Source of the DNA: Rhizoclosmatium globosum
Lineage: Eukaryota > Chytridiomycota > Chytridiomycetes > Chytridiales > Chytriomycetaceae
DNA length: 64,000 nucleotides
Direction of reading: 5' to 3'
Assembly (NCBI GenBank): GCA_002104985.1
Contig: MCGO01000076.1
Coordinates: forward strand, 62,001-126,000
Below are positions 1-10,799 of this stretch, one piece after another. How positions within the stretch are numbered: the first letter of the stretch is position 1; each line of letters starts with the position of its first letter. The notes beneath the pieces are model-generated. The model saw nothing but the letters and a program-made list of their open reading frames with translations. It ran no database searches and was not told where the DNA came from. A program made the translations under genes and the position numbers.

Positions 1-1359
1 CATCGTTTTGTGCATAGTTGATACAGTTGCACGATGTCCCAATCGAGTTGTATCGCTGCCCAAATGCATCGCTTTTCCATTCAACCCGCAGTCTACTTCT
101 GAAAGTGTTGTACGTATCGTCGGTGGCGTTACTTTATGTTGCTGTTTCCACTGCTCATACCGTTTCGAACAGGTATAACCGGCAAATTCAATTCATGTCT
201 CATAGCCTGCAACTCCTTCGCCTGTCTCCGATAATGCGACTCTTGTACAACACCGCATCGTTCCCCTGCGTAAGACGAACGTGCATCAACCTCTCCCCTC
301 GTGTTTCTTGAACCGCCTTTTTCATGTCCAAGTAATGCAGGGCCGCTTGAGCCAGTTCAACGGCTTTCGCATCGACTTTTGGGTTTGGATTCACGTCGCT
401 CAATTCGTCATCGGTTGGACCGTCTTGCAACGGTATCGGGTGCGGCGCGATAGACCCTGATTCCACAGACTCATTGGAATCTGGGTGTGATGATACATCC
501 ACTGCAACTCCACCAACAGCGACACCTCCACTCTCAATCAAAACCTCCGGCGCAACCTCGATTTCAGGTACAACAACACCCTTCTCCTCCCCCGCCCACA
601 AACTAACCTCTCGAACGTGGATGTCAGGAGAATGTACCGCCACCAGCTTCTCATTCCGTACCGCCAGGTAATTCCTCCGTTCTTGATGTGCAATCAGATC
701 CTCCATCTCGCGCAACTGATTTGTATAGTCGCGTGCGCCGTGTTCTTGCGTGTGTGGGCGACAAGCTCTTTTGCTGTATGTGTGCGTTGGACAGTTACGT
801 GAGATAGGGTACGTGGAAGCGGGGGGATGATAAGAGGGGTTTGGAATTGTGGTGGAGACCATTTTCGGGGGATGTTAAGACGGGTGTTCCTTGTGTGATG
901 TCGGGGAGTTTAGGGATTCCTTGTGGTGAGGATTCTGACTCGTCTTCTTCGATTGGGTTGAAGGAGGTTGGTTGGTTTGAAGATGTGATCAAGAATTGAG
1001 GGTCGGGGGGAAGAGATGTTCGATGAGATGTGCTTGTGCGGGTGATGGATTGCCGAATGGTTTGAGATGCGCGGATTGATATTCGTCTGTTGGAGCCTTT
1101 GAGACTTTCTGAGGATGTGTTTGGAGAATCGAGGGATATTCTTTGAGGCTGACGATTGTAGAACGCGTTATTTGATGGTCGATTGAACAGAAGGTACCTC
1201 TTTAACATGGGATTGACGCCTTAGTCCTTTCGATATTGATTGACGTGCTGATAATTCTGATGGTAAGAATGACCCTCGCTTAGATGGGCTTCGATGTGAC
1301 TTGGAAACTTTATCGTCGAAGGAAGATGGAAAGTCGACTGATATCTTGCGTCTACTCAT
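1..1359 (-). CDS. Unknown protein, runs off the left edge (partial)
   Basis: I do not recognise a family. The first ATG in frame is at 1359 (MSRRKISVDF); a longer reading to 1476 would need a TTG start. The first exon probably ends with HVKE, followed by an intron of about 49 nt (GTACCTTC to CGTCAG) and a Ser/Pro-rich exon (PQRISLDSP) covering about 1150-800. A second intron of about 30 nt near 760-790 leads to a helix-prone exon (QLREMEDLIAHQERRNYLAVRNE split over it). Near 250 the frame must change by one base to continue into HYRRQAKELQAMRHELN, a coiled-coil-like run; a lost base fits best. A short intron at about 105-140 then gives a last stretch open to base 1. The mix of disordered and coiled-coil sequence suggests a structural or scaffold protein, but this is a guess. 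Confidence 0.5.
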
Positions 1360-1583
1360 ATTGGATATTCTGAGGGTGAGATTTGCAGCGACTTCCAAAG
1401 ATTGCCCAACTAATATTATCTGTTTGATAATGTCACAAGAGAGGTTCCTAGCCAAAGCTGATTTTATCTCAAGCAATTGAGTAAGAAGAACAAAGATGAT
1501 GAAATTAAACGACCCTCCCGATGCTCCCTACAACAAATGCTCTTTCACGAAAACCATTCACATATTCTCTCTCCTCTTCATCA

Positions 1584-2688
<1,105 letters not shown>

Positions 2689-2853
2689 TGTGGTGGTGGT
2701 GGTGGTGTCGTTGGTTTCGGTGAAGAAAAACTTGCGATGAACTTGTGCAGTGTTCCATCCCCTTCTTCTCCACAATTCAAAGCATTCGTACACTATTTTA
2801 ACAGTGAAGAAACAAAGTTGCTGTTTATAATTGAAATAGAAGTAAACAATCAG

Positions 2854-4246
2854 TTACAACTTGGATTCCCCTGATTTCCCCTTCCCTTCAACCTCGTCAA
2901 TCCATTTGGCTCGAACAACTCCCTCCTGTGCGCAACTCATAACAAGAGTTCCATCGCGAGTGTAGACTCTTGAAAAGCATAATCCTCTCCCAGCATTGGT
3001 TCTCGTGCTTTCCATATCGTAAAGCAGCCAGTCATCTGCCCGGAACGGTGCATGGAACCAAATGGAATGATCGAGTGATGCAATCATACTCAATCGAGGA
3101 TTAGTGAACGCTGTGACTCCGTGTGGGAGTAAAGCTGTGTTGACCAAATAATGGTCACTCGTGTACGCCGCAACGCACTGTAATTAACGTATGAGTAACA
3201 CTTAATTCACTAAGCAGTTACCTGGTGGAATGCAAGATTATCAGGAAGATGTCCCAAAGCCTTCATCCAAACTCTTTGGCGAGGTTCCGACTTTTCTGGC
3301 TTTACCGCATCCTTGAGCGTCTTTGGAGACTTGACTGGTTTAAATTCGATTGGAATAGGCTGTAAACGATGATATGATTAAGACGAATAAAACAACCTCT
3401 GTAAACTCACTTCCTGCAACCGAAGAATCAAGTAATTAGCCGCCTTCGAATTCGTCGCCGGGTCATCAATCCACTTTCGAAACACTTCCGAGTTACTATT
3501 TGGAATAGAAACAGAAAGAACACCATTCCAGGTGACACTTTGATAATTAGAACCCCTCACCACTTCACCCCCCCAGCTCTCACCTCTCAAGCTCCTCCGG
3601 CATCGGAACACTCGGCATTGGAAACTGATGATTCAAAATCGCAGGCTCCGGAAGCTGAAAGCTACACGTCAAAGTAAAGATCGCCTTCCCCTTCTGAATC
3701 GCCACGACACTTCGAGTTGCAAACGCGCGGCCGTCGCGGATGCGTTTTACAGTGTATAGAATGGGGATGGATTCGTCGCCTGGGAGGAGGAAGTAGCAGT
3801 GGAGAGACTAAGTAGGAATTTCCATGTTTGTTCAGTTGTGAGGGTTTTACGAAAGGGAAGGAGGGAATAGTTACGTGGACGGAGAACTCTGGTTTGACTG
3901 TTTTTGTGGCTGCTGATAACGCGAGGCCGATAATCTGTCCTCCTGTGGGTCCCATGGGAAGATTAGAAACGTGAGTTGTCAAACACACTCATGGGATCGT
4001 GGAAGATGGCTTACCAAAGACTCCTCTTGCATTGATGGGTTTCCATAGTTGTCCTGGAAGAGAGTGGAAGAGATTGTCTTCGACTGGTTGGAGGTGAAGG
4101 GCCTGATGGTTGGTTGATTAGAACTTTGAAGGTTACAAACTACCTCAGTTCAGCATCAATTACGCTCAGTAACTAATGAGAGGCACGGAGACAGACACAG
4201 AAAGGAAAGGGGTACCTACCTGTTCAATCAGTGTTCTCAAGGACAT
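2854..4246 (-). CDS. Peroxisomal acyl-CoA thioesterase (TesB / ACOT8 type, double hot-dog)
   Basis: It hydrolyses acyl-CoA to free fatty acid and CoA, probably inside peroxisomes, since the protein ends in SKL, a canonical type 1 peroxisomal targeting signal. The start is MSLRTLIEQ at 4246, followed by an intron (4219-4103). The next exons read ALHLQPVEDNLFHSLPGQ, GGQIIGLALSAA, HSLHCYFLLPGD and GRAFATRSVVAIQ, which form the first hot-dog domain of the TesB family. The second domain contains LDHSIWFHAPFRADDWLLY and ends with FTRDGTLVMSCAQEGVVR. The Asp of LDHS and the Gln of AQEG match the catalytic Asp and Gln known in E. coli TesB. Six or seven exons are separated by introns of roughly 45-120 nt. 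It lies head-to-tail between kinesin and UBC4 genes with no functional link to either. Confidence is high for the family, good for location. Confidence 0.93.
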
Positions 4247-4335
4247 CTTGCAGTTTAGTGTATTCTTCGAAGTTTCTGCAAAAAAGAAAGTGGAGAAACT
4301 ATGTCGGATAAACTCTAGTTACTATTAATCATCAT

Positions 4336-7017
4336 TCAATTCTCAACTTGATCATCTACGCTCGAAATACTCATCCGTGAAAACAACTCAACACGTAATC
4401 CCCTCACGTCAGCTTCCAACCCTTCTACCCTTCTCTCATTCTCATCCCGTTCACGCTCTCTCTCCACCTTCAACGTATCAAGTTCCCTCTCCGCCTCCCT
4501 CAACCTCCCCACAAGTTTCCCCTCAACCTCAGGCTGCAACCCTCCACTCATAGCCTCAAGCCTCTCAAACTCCCTCAACTCCAACTCCCGAACCCGTCCC
4601 CTCAACTCCTGCACCTGCCCCTTCAACCCCTTCACAACCCCGTCCCGCTCTTCAACCCCACTCCGCAACTGCATAATCAACAAACTCATCTCCTTATACC
4701 GCGTGCTCTCCTCAAACGCAACAACACCACCCCGTTCCAACACACCCGCAGCTTCCACAACCTCGAGCTTCTCATCCTGCTCTCGAACGACAATCTCGAG
4801 CTCCTCGTTCCGGCGCTTGAGGCGGTAGATTTCGTCTTTGAGGTCGTCGACTGTTTGGACAGTCAAGTCCATGTCGTTTTCGAAGAGGGAGAGGATGTGT
4901 GGGATTTCGGATGGGGGTGCGGTTTTGAGGGTTGTGAGGAGGGAGGAGTATTGGGAGATTAGGGTGTCGCGTTTGTCGAGTTCGGCGATTTGGCGGTGGA
5001 GGAAGTCTGTGCCGGATTGTTGGCGGGAGAGGCGGTGGGATTTTCTGTTGTTGACGGTGTTGCTTGTTGGGGTTGTGGCACCGGAGGGGGTGGAGAAGTT
5101 GCCGCCTGAAGTTGTGTCGTTTGGTTTCGCGTTGACTTGAGGGAGGAGGCCATCTAGGATTACGGAGGTTCGGTTGTTTTGCACCTACATGAACATTATT
5201 GAATACGGAGACGTATAAATATTGTGACTCACGCCAACACCCGCCATAGCAGCCTCCAACAATGGTGCATTCCAATCCAAAATCGCTTTCGGCGTCACAC
5301 TTGTTGAACTCAAAATCAATCTTGTCAAGTGATCAATGCGTTCCTTCAAAGCAGTCCGAACCAACTGTCCTTCATGCAACCTTTCCTCATACTGCATTCG
5401 AATACTTCGTTCAAGTCCAATATCCTGCAACGCCCGCTCCTGCTCCAACAAATCATTCGTCTCCATAAGTTTATGCCGCAACTCTGCAATCTCAAGCTTA
5501 TACTTCTGAATCAACGCCTTCTCACTCAACACCTGGTTCTGCTTGGCGTGTAACACGACTTTCTTGATCCGCGAAGCAAACTTGAGCGTGTTTGTCGTTT
5601 CTTCGAGGTTGGGCAGTGGGGGACTGACTGTTGCAATGACTGAGACGCGGGCGTTTCCGGAGAGTGAGGATTGGAGGAGACGCGTGAGTTTGGAGTCTCG
5701 GAAGGGGATGTGGATTGCAGAGACAGGTTTCACAGTATCTTCTGTAAGACGGGAGATGACTGTTCCAAGGGTGAGGAGGGATTTGTTGATAAAAGCGCCT
5801 TCTTTTCGGCGGTCGAGATCGGATGCGGCTTTTTCGCTTCCAGCCAAGTCAATGAGGTTGAGTTGGGAGAGGGTGACGGAGCCTCGGACTCGTCCTGGGA
5901 CTGGTGGAGATGCTCCTGGAACGGGGGACCGGCCAGGCGCGTTCGGACTTGTCACGCCAGAGTTTTTGTCTCTGCTTTCAATAATCTTGTTCTGTGTTAG
6001 TCGAATGGGAGAGAAAAGGATATCTCACCATTTGGAATACGGTGTGAGAACGAGAACTGCGTTCATTATATTCAGTGCTTCCATAACTTCTAGCTTGTTC
6101 TCCTCTTTGAATCACTTTCATAACTTGTTTTGGCGTTGTCACAATCTCTTCTCGCAACGGACTGACATACACGCCACGCTTCCGGTCTTCATGAATACGA
6201 AGATCCTGCTGCTGTGGATTCAACAAGTCACGAATAGTTTCGTTGTAAATTTCGAGGTATGAGACACGGAGGAGATATTCACGATCTTCAGTTTGCTGTT
6301 CAGGAGAGGAATGAGCCAAGCGTAACACGTGTATTGAACCAAATACCTCTCTAATGTATGCAAAGACATCGTCAATAGCTTGAGGTATGATTCCTGGTTG
6401 ATCCTCTTGACCCATCATGGTGTAGGTCTTTCCAGAGGCTGTTTGACCATACGCAAAGACGGTTCCATTGATTCCCTCCATGGCAGCCCAAACAACGTTT
6501 TGAGCGCACAAGTCGTAGAGCTCTTTGTTATCTGATCCATACTGGACAACATCTACAGGTTATGGTGGGGCCATCCATCAATACAACAGGCATCCAACAA
6601 GGCTGAAGAGCTATCCTCACCATAGTTGAAATCAGTCACTCCGAGTGTACCAGCTTGCTTCCGTGCTTTCTCAGCGACGTCACTATCCATTGTAATCTTC
6701 CCTTCCTCTTCATTGACTTGCCATACATTAGTCAAGCGCTGACCAATCTCGTTTTCGTTCAACGGTCTTTTGATGAATGTATCGGTAAGTAAGAAGGATG
6801 ACAGTCAATGAGGCTGAGTGCACACTCACCTAACACGGACAGTAACAACGACATTGTCCTTGCCAATCGGAGTTGTTTTGTTCAATGGCGGTGGAGGAGT
6901 TGATCTCGATGCAGAAGATCGAAGTGAAATGGTAGAAGCAGTTGGAGAAGGCGTGCGTCTGTAGGAAGCGATGGGGATTGTGGAAGTCCCTCTGCTTGAT
7001 GGACGTGCAGGTTGCAT
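4336..7017 (-). CDS. Kinesin-7 / CENP-E-like motor protein
   Basis: This is a microtubule motor with an N-terminal motor domain. About 63 low-complexity Ser/Pro/Thr residues precede NVVVTVRVRPLNENE. The P-loop AYGQTASGKTYTMMG, switch I ERSSRSHTVF and switch II LNLIDLAGSEKAASDLDRR are intact, as is the neck region KFASRIKKVV. The TASGKTYTM form of the P-loop is typical of CENP-E relatives. After the motor come heptad-rich segments (YKLEIAELRHKLMETNDLL, then a long Glu/Arg/Leu coiled coil up to VDDQVEN). The total is about 830 residues. Introns are visible near 6766-6830, 6546-6612, 5960-5997 and 5185-5232. A loop rich in Pro and Gly (PGRSPVPGASPPVPGR) interrupts the motor before SVTLSQLNLI. 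The start ATG at 7017 is only 163 bp from the divergent Zn2Cys6 gene, so promoters are probably shared. Confidence 0.93.
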
Positions 7018-7180
7018 TTCAACGCACTTTTATCACTTAAGAACCAAATGAATAATTAACTAAAATAAGCAAAGTGAAAGTGAGGCTGAAGACACTGTTT
7101 TGCAGGATAAGACACAAAAATCACTTTTGAAACTCCGCTTTCCTTCATCAGATTCGCACTCAAAGTAACTTAAAGTCAAA

Positions 7181-9119
7181 ATGGCTCCACCAATCACATC
7201 GTGCACCCGTTGTCGCACCCACCGAAAGAAGTGCATTCCAAACATTGGTCCAGGCGGAGTTCTCGGTCCCTGCGAACGATGCGTTTCGATCCAAGTTGAA
7301 GACGAATGTTTCTACGGATCAAACACGGCCGTGCATCTTCTTCCTTCAAAGTCTGTGATTGATCAGGTTCAAATGAGTAACGTATCGGTTGGTCAAGTGA
7401 GGCCTGTGCAACAAGGCTACAACTCAATTGGTCCTGTCCTTGAACAATACTTGAACTCTTTCAATGCTCCATTGTCATCTTTCGAGCAAAATAACTGGGA
7501 ACTCGAAGATCCGGATCTATTGCCTACATTTGACGATTGGCTCCTTGTGTTCAAAAGGTACACAAACAATGGAACCACAACCCCTGTCGATGATATGATT
7601 GATGCCGAAGCATTACTTCAGAACTATTTTCAGAGGTCAACAGTTATTCGGTGAGCAACTGATGATCCTGGGAATTGTGCTAAAGGAAAATTAAGGCTAG
7701 TTGTTTGTTTGAATACCACTTTGACAGTCTCTGAAAACTTCGAAAGTCAAACGCATCGATATTTTTTAAGAGCGCGAAAAGCTTTGTATCGTTCGGATAT
7801 GGTACCGTCTCTTGATTTGGTCATTGCTTGCTATCAGCTCAACTACTATGCATTCTGTAAGTCTGAACATGAACAGCCAAATACTCTGATACTTTATAGT
7901 TCATGGCCAACCCGAAGTGGGACTGAAATTTCTCATCATGTCTTTGGAAATGATACAACACCTTAAAATGGATATTGATCCTGACGATTCACCTTGGCTC
8001 CCAAAACTGACTCCTCGCCAAAAAGAAGAACGACGAAGAGTGTTTTGGTGGTGCTATGGAAGCTACTCGTTCAATATCGCAACTTCTCCAGACCCACTTG
8101 GAATTCAAATTTTTGGAGACAAAGTGAAGCCTCCAGGCCAAGTTTATGATCCTCACCCTATATTTTCCGAAGCTCCTTTATATCCATACACAGTACAGCT
8201 ATACAACATAATTGGCTCCATGCGAAAATTCCTCTTTTCTCCTCCTCAATCCGCAATCGAACTTCTCACCTCAGAAACTATGTACTTTCACACATCCCGT
8301 CTTCTCACGGTTCACAGCCAAATCCCAATTCAATACCTTCTCCTCTTTGAAAATCCGCGCGCTCTCACTACAGCTGACGAAGACCGCTTTATTTCCCAAA
8401 ACCGGACCGCAGGAGCAACGTTAGGCCACTTAAACATGGCCCTCCATGGCTCCACATCCATAAACTATCGCGCTATAATGTATCTTTCTGCTCTTTCAAG
8501 TTTCCATCCCTCAACCCTGCCCCCGCATCAAACCAAAAAAATCATAACTGCAATCAACGCCTGTCTCGAATCTGCCTGGAAACGGACAACTCTCGCCCTG
8601 TTCTTTGAAGAAATTGCATACGGGTCAGGTAAATCGCGTGTGCCAGAGACTGAAATCAAATACTATACGCTTGGTGGGCAACCACATCTCCTTTTTGAAG
8701 CATGTGTTGTATTTTGGTTCGTCGTGTGTCGAATGAACGCGTCATGGAGGCCGTTTGTGCAACTCTGGGATGAAGATACAAGGCAGATGAGAGACGCAGT
8801 TGCTCGACTTGTTGACAGGATTCCCGATGCAAGCTCGGAGAATGGAGTATATAGCCCTGTTGTTCGATGTATTGAGGCCATGATGTTGGAAATTGAGGAG
8901 GTGGGGATGTTTGGTCGGTTGGATGATTTGATGGGGAATGATGTGGATGTGTTGGAGTTGGGAATGAAAGTCATGTCGATTGGAGGGGAAGAAACGATCG
9001 CGTCTATTGCGGAACCACATGGGTTTTTGGGGTTGTTGGGGCTGGAGGTTGGGAATAGAGTTCGGTGGTTGGGAAGGAAAGAGGAGTCTTGGCGATTGTT
9101 TTGGAAACTGAATACTTGA
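7181..9119 (+). CDS. Zn(II)2Cys6 transcription factor with fungal regulatory (MHR) domain
   Basis: The N-terminus carries a Gal4-type binuclear zinc cluster: Cys at residues 8, 11, 18, 31, 34 and 43, spacing C-x2-C-x6-C-x12-C-x2-C-x8-C, with a basic loop CRTHRKKC. This family binds DNA as a nuclear regulator and is found in fungi. Exon 1 ends near 7651. A 46-nt intron leads to LVVCLNTTLTVSENF, and a second intron at about 7859-7900 leads to FHGQPEVGLKFLIMSLEMIQ. The following region, with PDDSPWLPKLTPRQKEERRR and VFWWCYGSYSF, is the helical fungal-specific regulatory domain; the RRRVFWW stretch is a hallmark. The frame is intact to TGA at 9119. The target genes cannot be read from the sequence; the adjacent genes are not obviously a regulated cluster. 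Confidence 0.9.
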
Positions 9120-9212
9120 AAGCACCTAAGGAGCATAAGTAAAAACGTTTTTTCTGTCCCCAGAGATGAATCAAATTGTGATCCTTTGAATTCTTCTGGA
9201 ACTTTTCAAAGA

Positions 9213-10679
9213 ATGGGATCGACAAGGACAATCTCTTCATTGGAAGACATGTCACAGCCAAGTGTCCCTGCCCGAAGCAGACTCACGGCAAAAGACCTGC
9301 TGGAGAGGAAAAATGCAGTTCCTTATTCTCAGACATCATCTTTTGAGACGCTTTACAATGAGGAAATAGATCCAGTAGTTCAACGCGAAAGCGTAGACCC
9401 TGTAGTCCCTCGAAAGAAAATCACGGCAAAGCAAATGCTACAAGAGATGAGTAAACAATCTGGGAATACTGAAGAGACGCAGAAAGTACAAGTTGCTTCA
9501 ACGGAACCAAAAAGAACCCAAGCTAACACCCCTTCCACCCTTCCGCCAAAACCATTTTCTCCATATTCCCGTTCTCGTCTAACTGCTCGGCAATTACTCG
9601 GATTTGACACCTCAGAACCAGTCGAAAAGCCTCAAACAGAATCACAACCAACACAACCGCTGTTTGAACAACGTGAAGTGAAAACACAACAAATTTTGCA
9701 AACCTCCTCGTCTACACTTCCCATTCAAAAACCTTCACCTGCTCCATTGACATCAGCAAAACGCGACCCGTATGACTCTATGCTGAAGAGCATTTCTGTG
9801 GATTTGAAGAATCTCGTTACAGTAGAGGACGCGGGATATGACGAAGACTTTTTGGAGCTGTACGGGGATTCGGAAGAAATGCCTGAAGTCGCTGCATCCC
9901 TTCCCAAAAAGGTTGAAGCATCTCAACCAAAGCCAGCAACACCTCCATCACTACCCTCCAAAACGCTAGACGTGCCACAGACTCAACCAAAATCATCAAA
10001 ACCTTCGTCAGTACCTCCAAAGCCTGTCTTGAAGGTGGCTGTCAACAATGAAGAATTCTCTGACAGTCAAATTTCTCTTCGCCTTGACTCGATTTACACG
10101 GAATGGTTCCGAGAATTCAATCCTGCACAATTTCAGAACTCTCTTAAATACATCATCAACTCTACTTCCCCTCAATCTACTGTCACTTCGGAAGACACAA
10201 TTACGAATGTTCTTAAACTCGCAATTCAAAAGAACGGAATCGCCGTTGCACACACAGCAAGACTTCTCCCAACTCTTATTACTTCCCGTCTTTTCAGCGG
10301 ACAACAGGTCAAAAACAGTCTTGCACAAATCGCCGAGAATTTGCATGTAATGGAAACACGCACTCCAAGCTGCTACAAGTACTTTGGGATCCTGTATGGT
10401 GCCCTTCTTACACACGATGAATACTTTTTCTCGATCCGTGATTTGCATGAAGTGCTTGACGAGGTGTTGGACAGAGACTCAGAGATAACTCCAAAAGCGC
10501 CTGGTGTTCTTGCGCAAGTACTGATGACGGTGTTGCTAATGGCAGGTGAAGAGCGCCTTAAGCAAATTTACGGAACGCAGACGTTTGATGTCACGCATTT
10601 CTGGCCAGTGGCAAAGTGTAGGTTTGAACTTGAGGATTGGATGGAGGAAAATGGATTGGAGTGTTTGATTTTCCTTTGA
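9213..10679 (+). CDS. Unknown protein with three RLTAKDLL-like motifs and a helical (MIF4G/HEAT-like) C-terminal domain
   Basis: This is a single-exon gene of 488 residues from ATG 9213 (MGSTRTISSLED). The N-terminal half is disordered and rich in Pro, Ser, Gln and Lys. It contains three copies of a short motif: RLTAKDLL (residues 23-30), KITAKQML (69-76) and RLTARQLL (122-129). The C-terminal 190 residues are compact and helical, from ISLRLDSIYTEWFREF through YKYFGILYGALLTHDEYFF to the end NGLECLIFL. The size and helical pattern recall MIF4G or ARM-type domains of translation and mRNA factors, but I see no diagnostic motif, so this is only a structural hint. The same C-terminal domain occurs in the minus-strand gene at 14828-15719, so the two are paralogues. 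A polyadenylation signal lies at 10708. Confidence 0.75.
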   Translation: MGSTRTISSLEDMSQPSVPARSRLTAKDLLERKNAVPYSQTSSFETLYNEEIDPVVQRESVDPVVPRKKITAKQMLQEMSKQSGNTEETQKVQVASTEPKRTQANTPSTLPPKPFSPYSRSRLTARQLLGFDTSEPVEKPQTESQPTQPLFEQREVKTQQILQTSSSTLPIQKPSPAPLTSAKRDPYDSMLKSISVDLKNLVTVEDAGYDEDFLELYGDSEEMPEVAASLPKKVEASQPKPATPPSLPSKTLDVPQTQPKSSKPSSVPPKPVLKVAVNNEEFSDSQISLRLDSIYTEWFREFNPAQFQNSLKYIINSTSPQSTVTSEDTITNVLKLAIQKNGIAVAHTARLLPTLITSRLFSGQQVKNSLAQIAENLHVMETRTPSCYKYFGILYGALLTHDEYFFSIRDLHEVLDEVLDRDSEITPKAPGVLAQVLMTVLLMAGEERLKQIYGTQTFDVTHFWPVAKCRFELEDWMEENGLECLIFL

Positions 10680-10707
10680 TTTTCTCGTTTCATCATCATG
10701 ACCTCGT

Positions 10708-10713
10708 AATAAA
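10708..10713 (+). terminator. AATAAA polyadenylation signal
   Basis: This canonical hexamer lies 29 bp after the stop codon of the preceding plus-strand gene. The next gene starts only 87 bp further on. Confidence 0.6.
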
Positions 10714-10799
10714 GTCTTTATTTCTTGTTTCCACTTTCAGGGTGGCGTTGATTGGGTTCCGACAACACAACCCTCACCACAACAAAAACTCAACCCAAA

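Noticed and set aside
4772..5275. Long Arg/Pro/His-rich frame on the minus strand over the kinesin coiled coil
   Set aside because: It is an out-of-frame shadow of the kinesin gene with typical low-complexity composition.
5543..6262. 239-codon plus-strand frame opposite the kinesin motor
   Set aside because: It overlaps the conserved switch II region in antisense and shows no independent domain.
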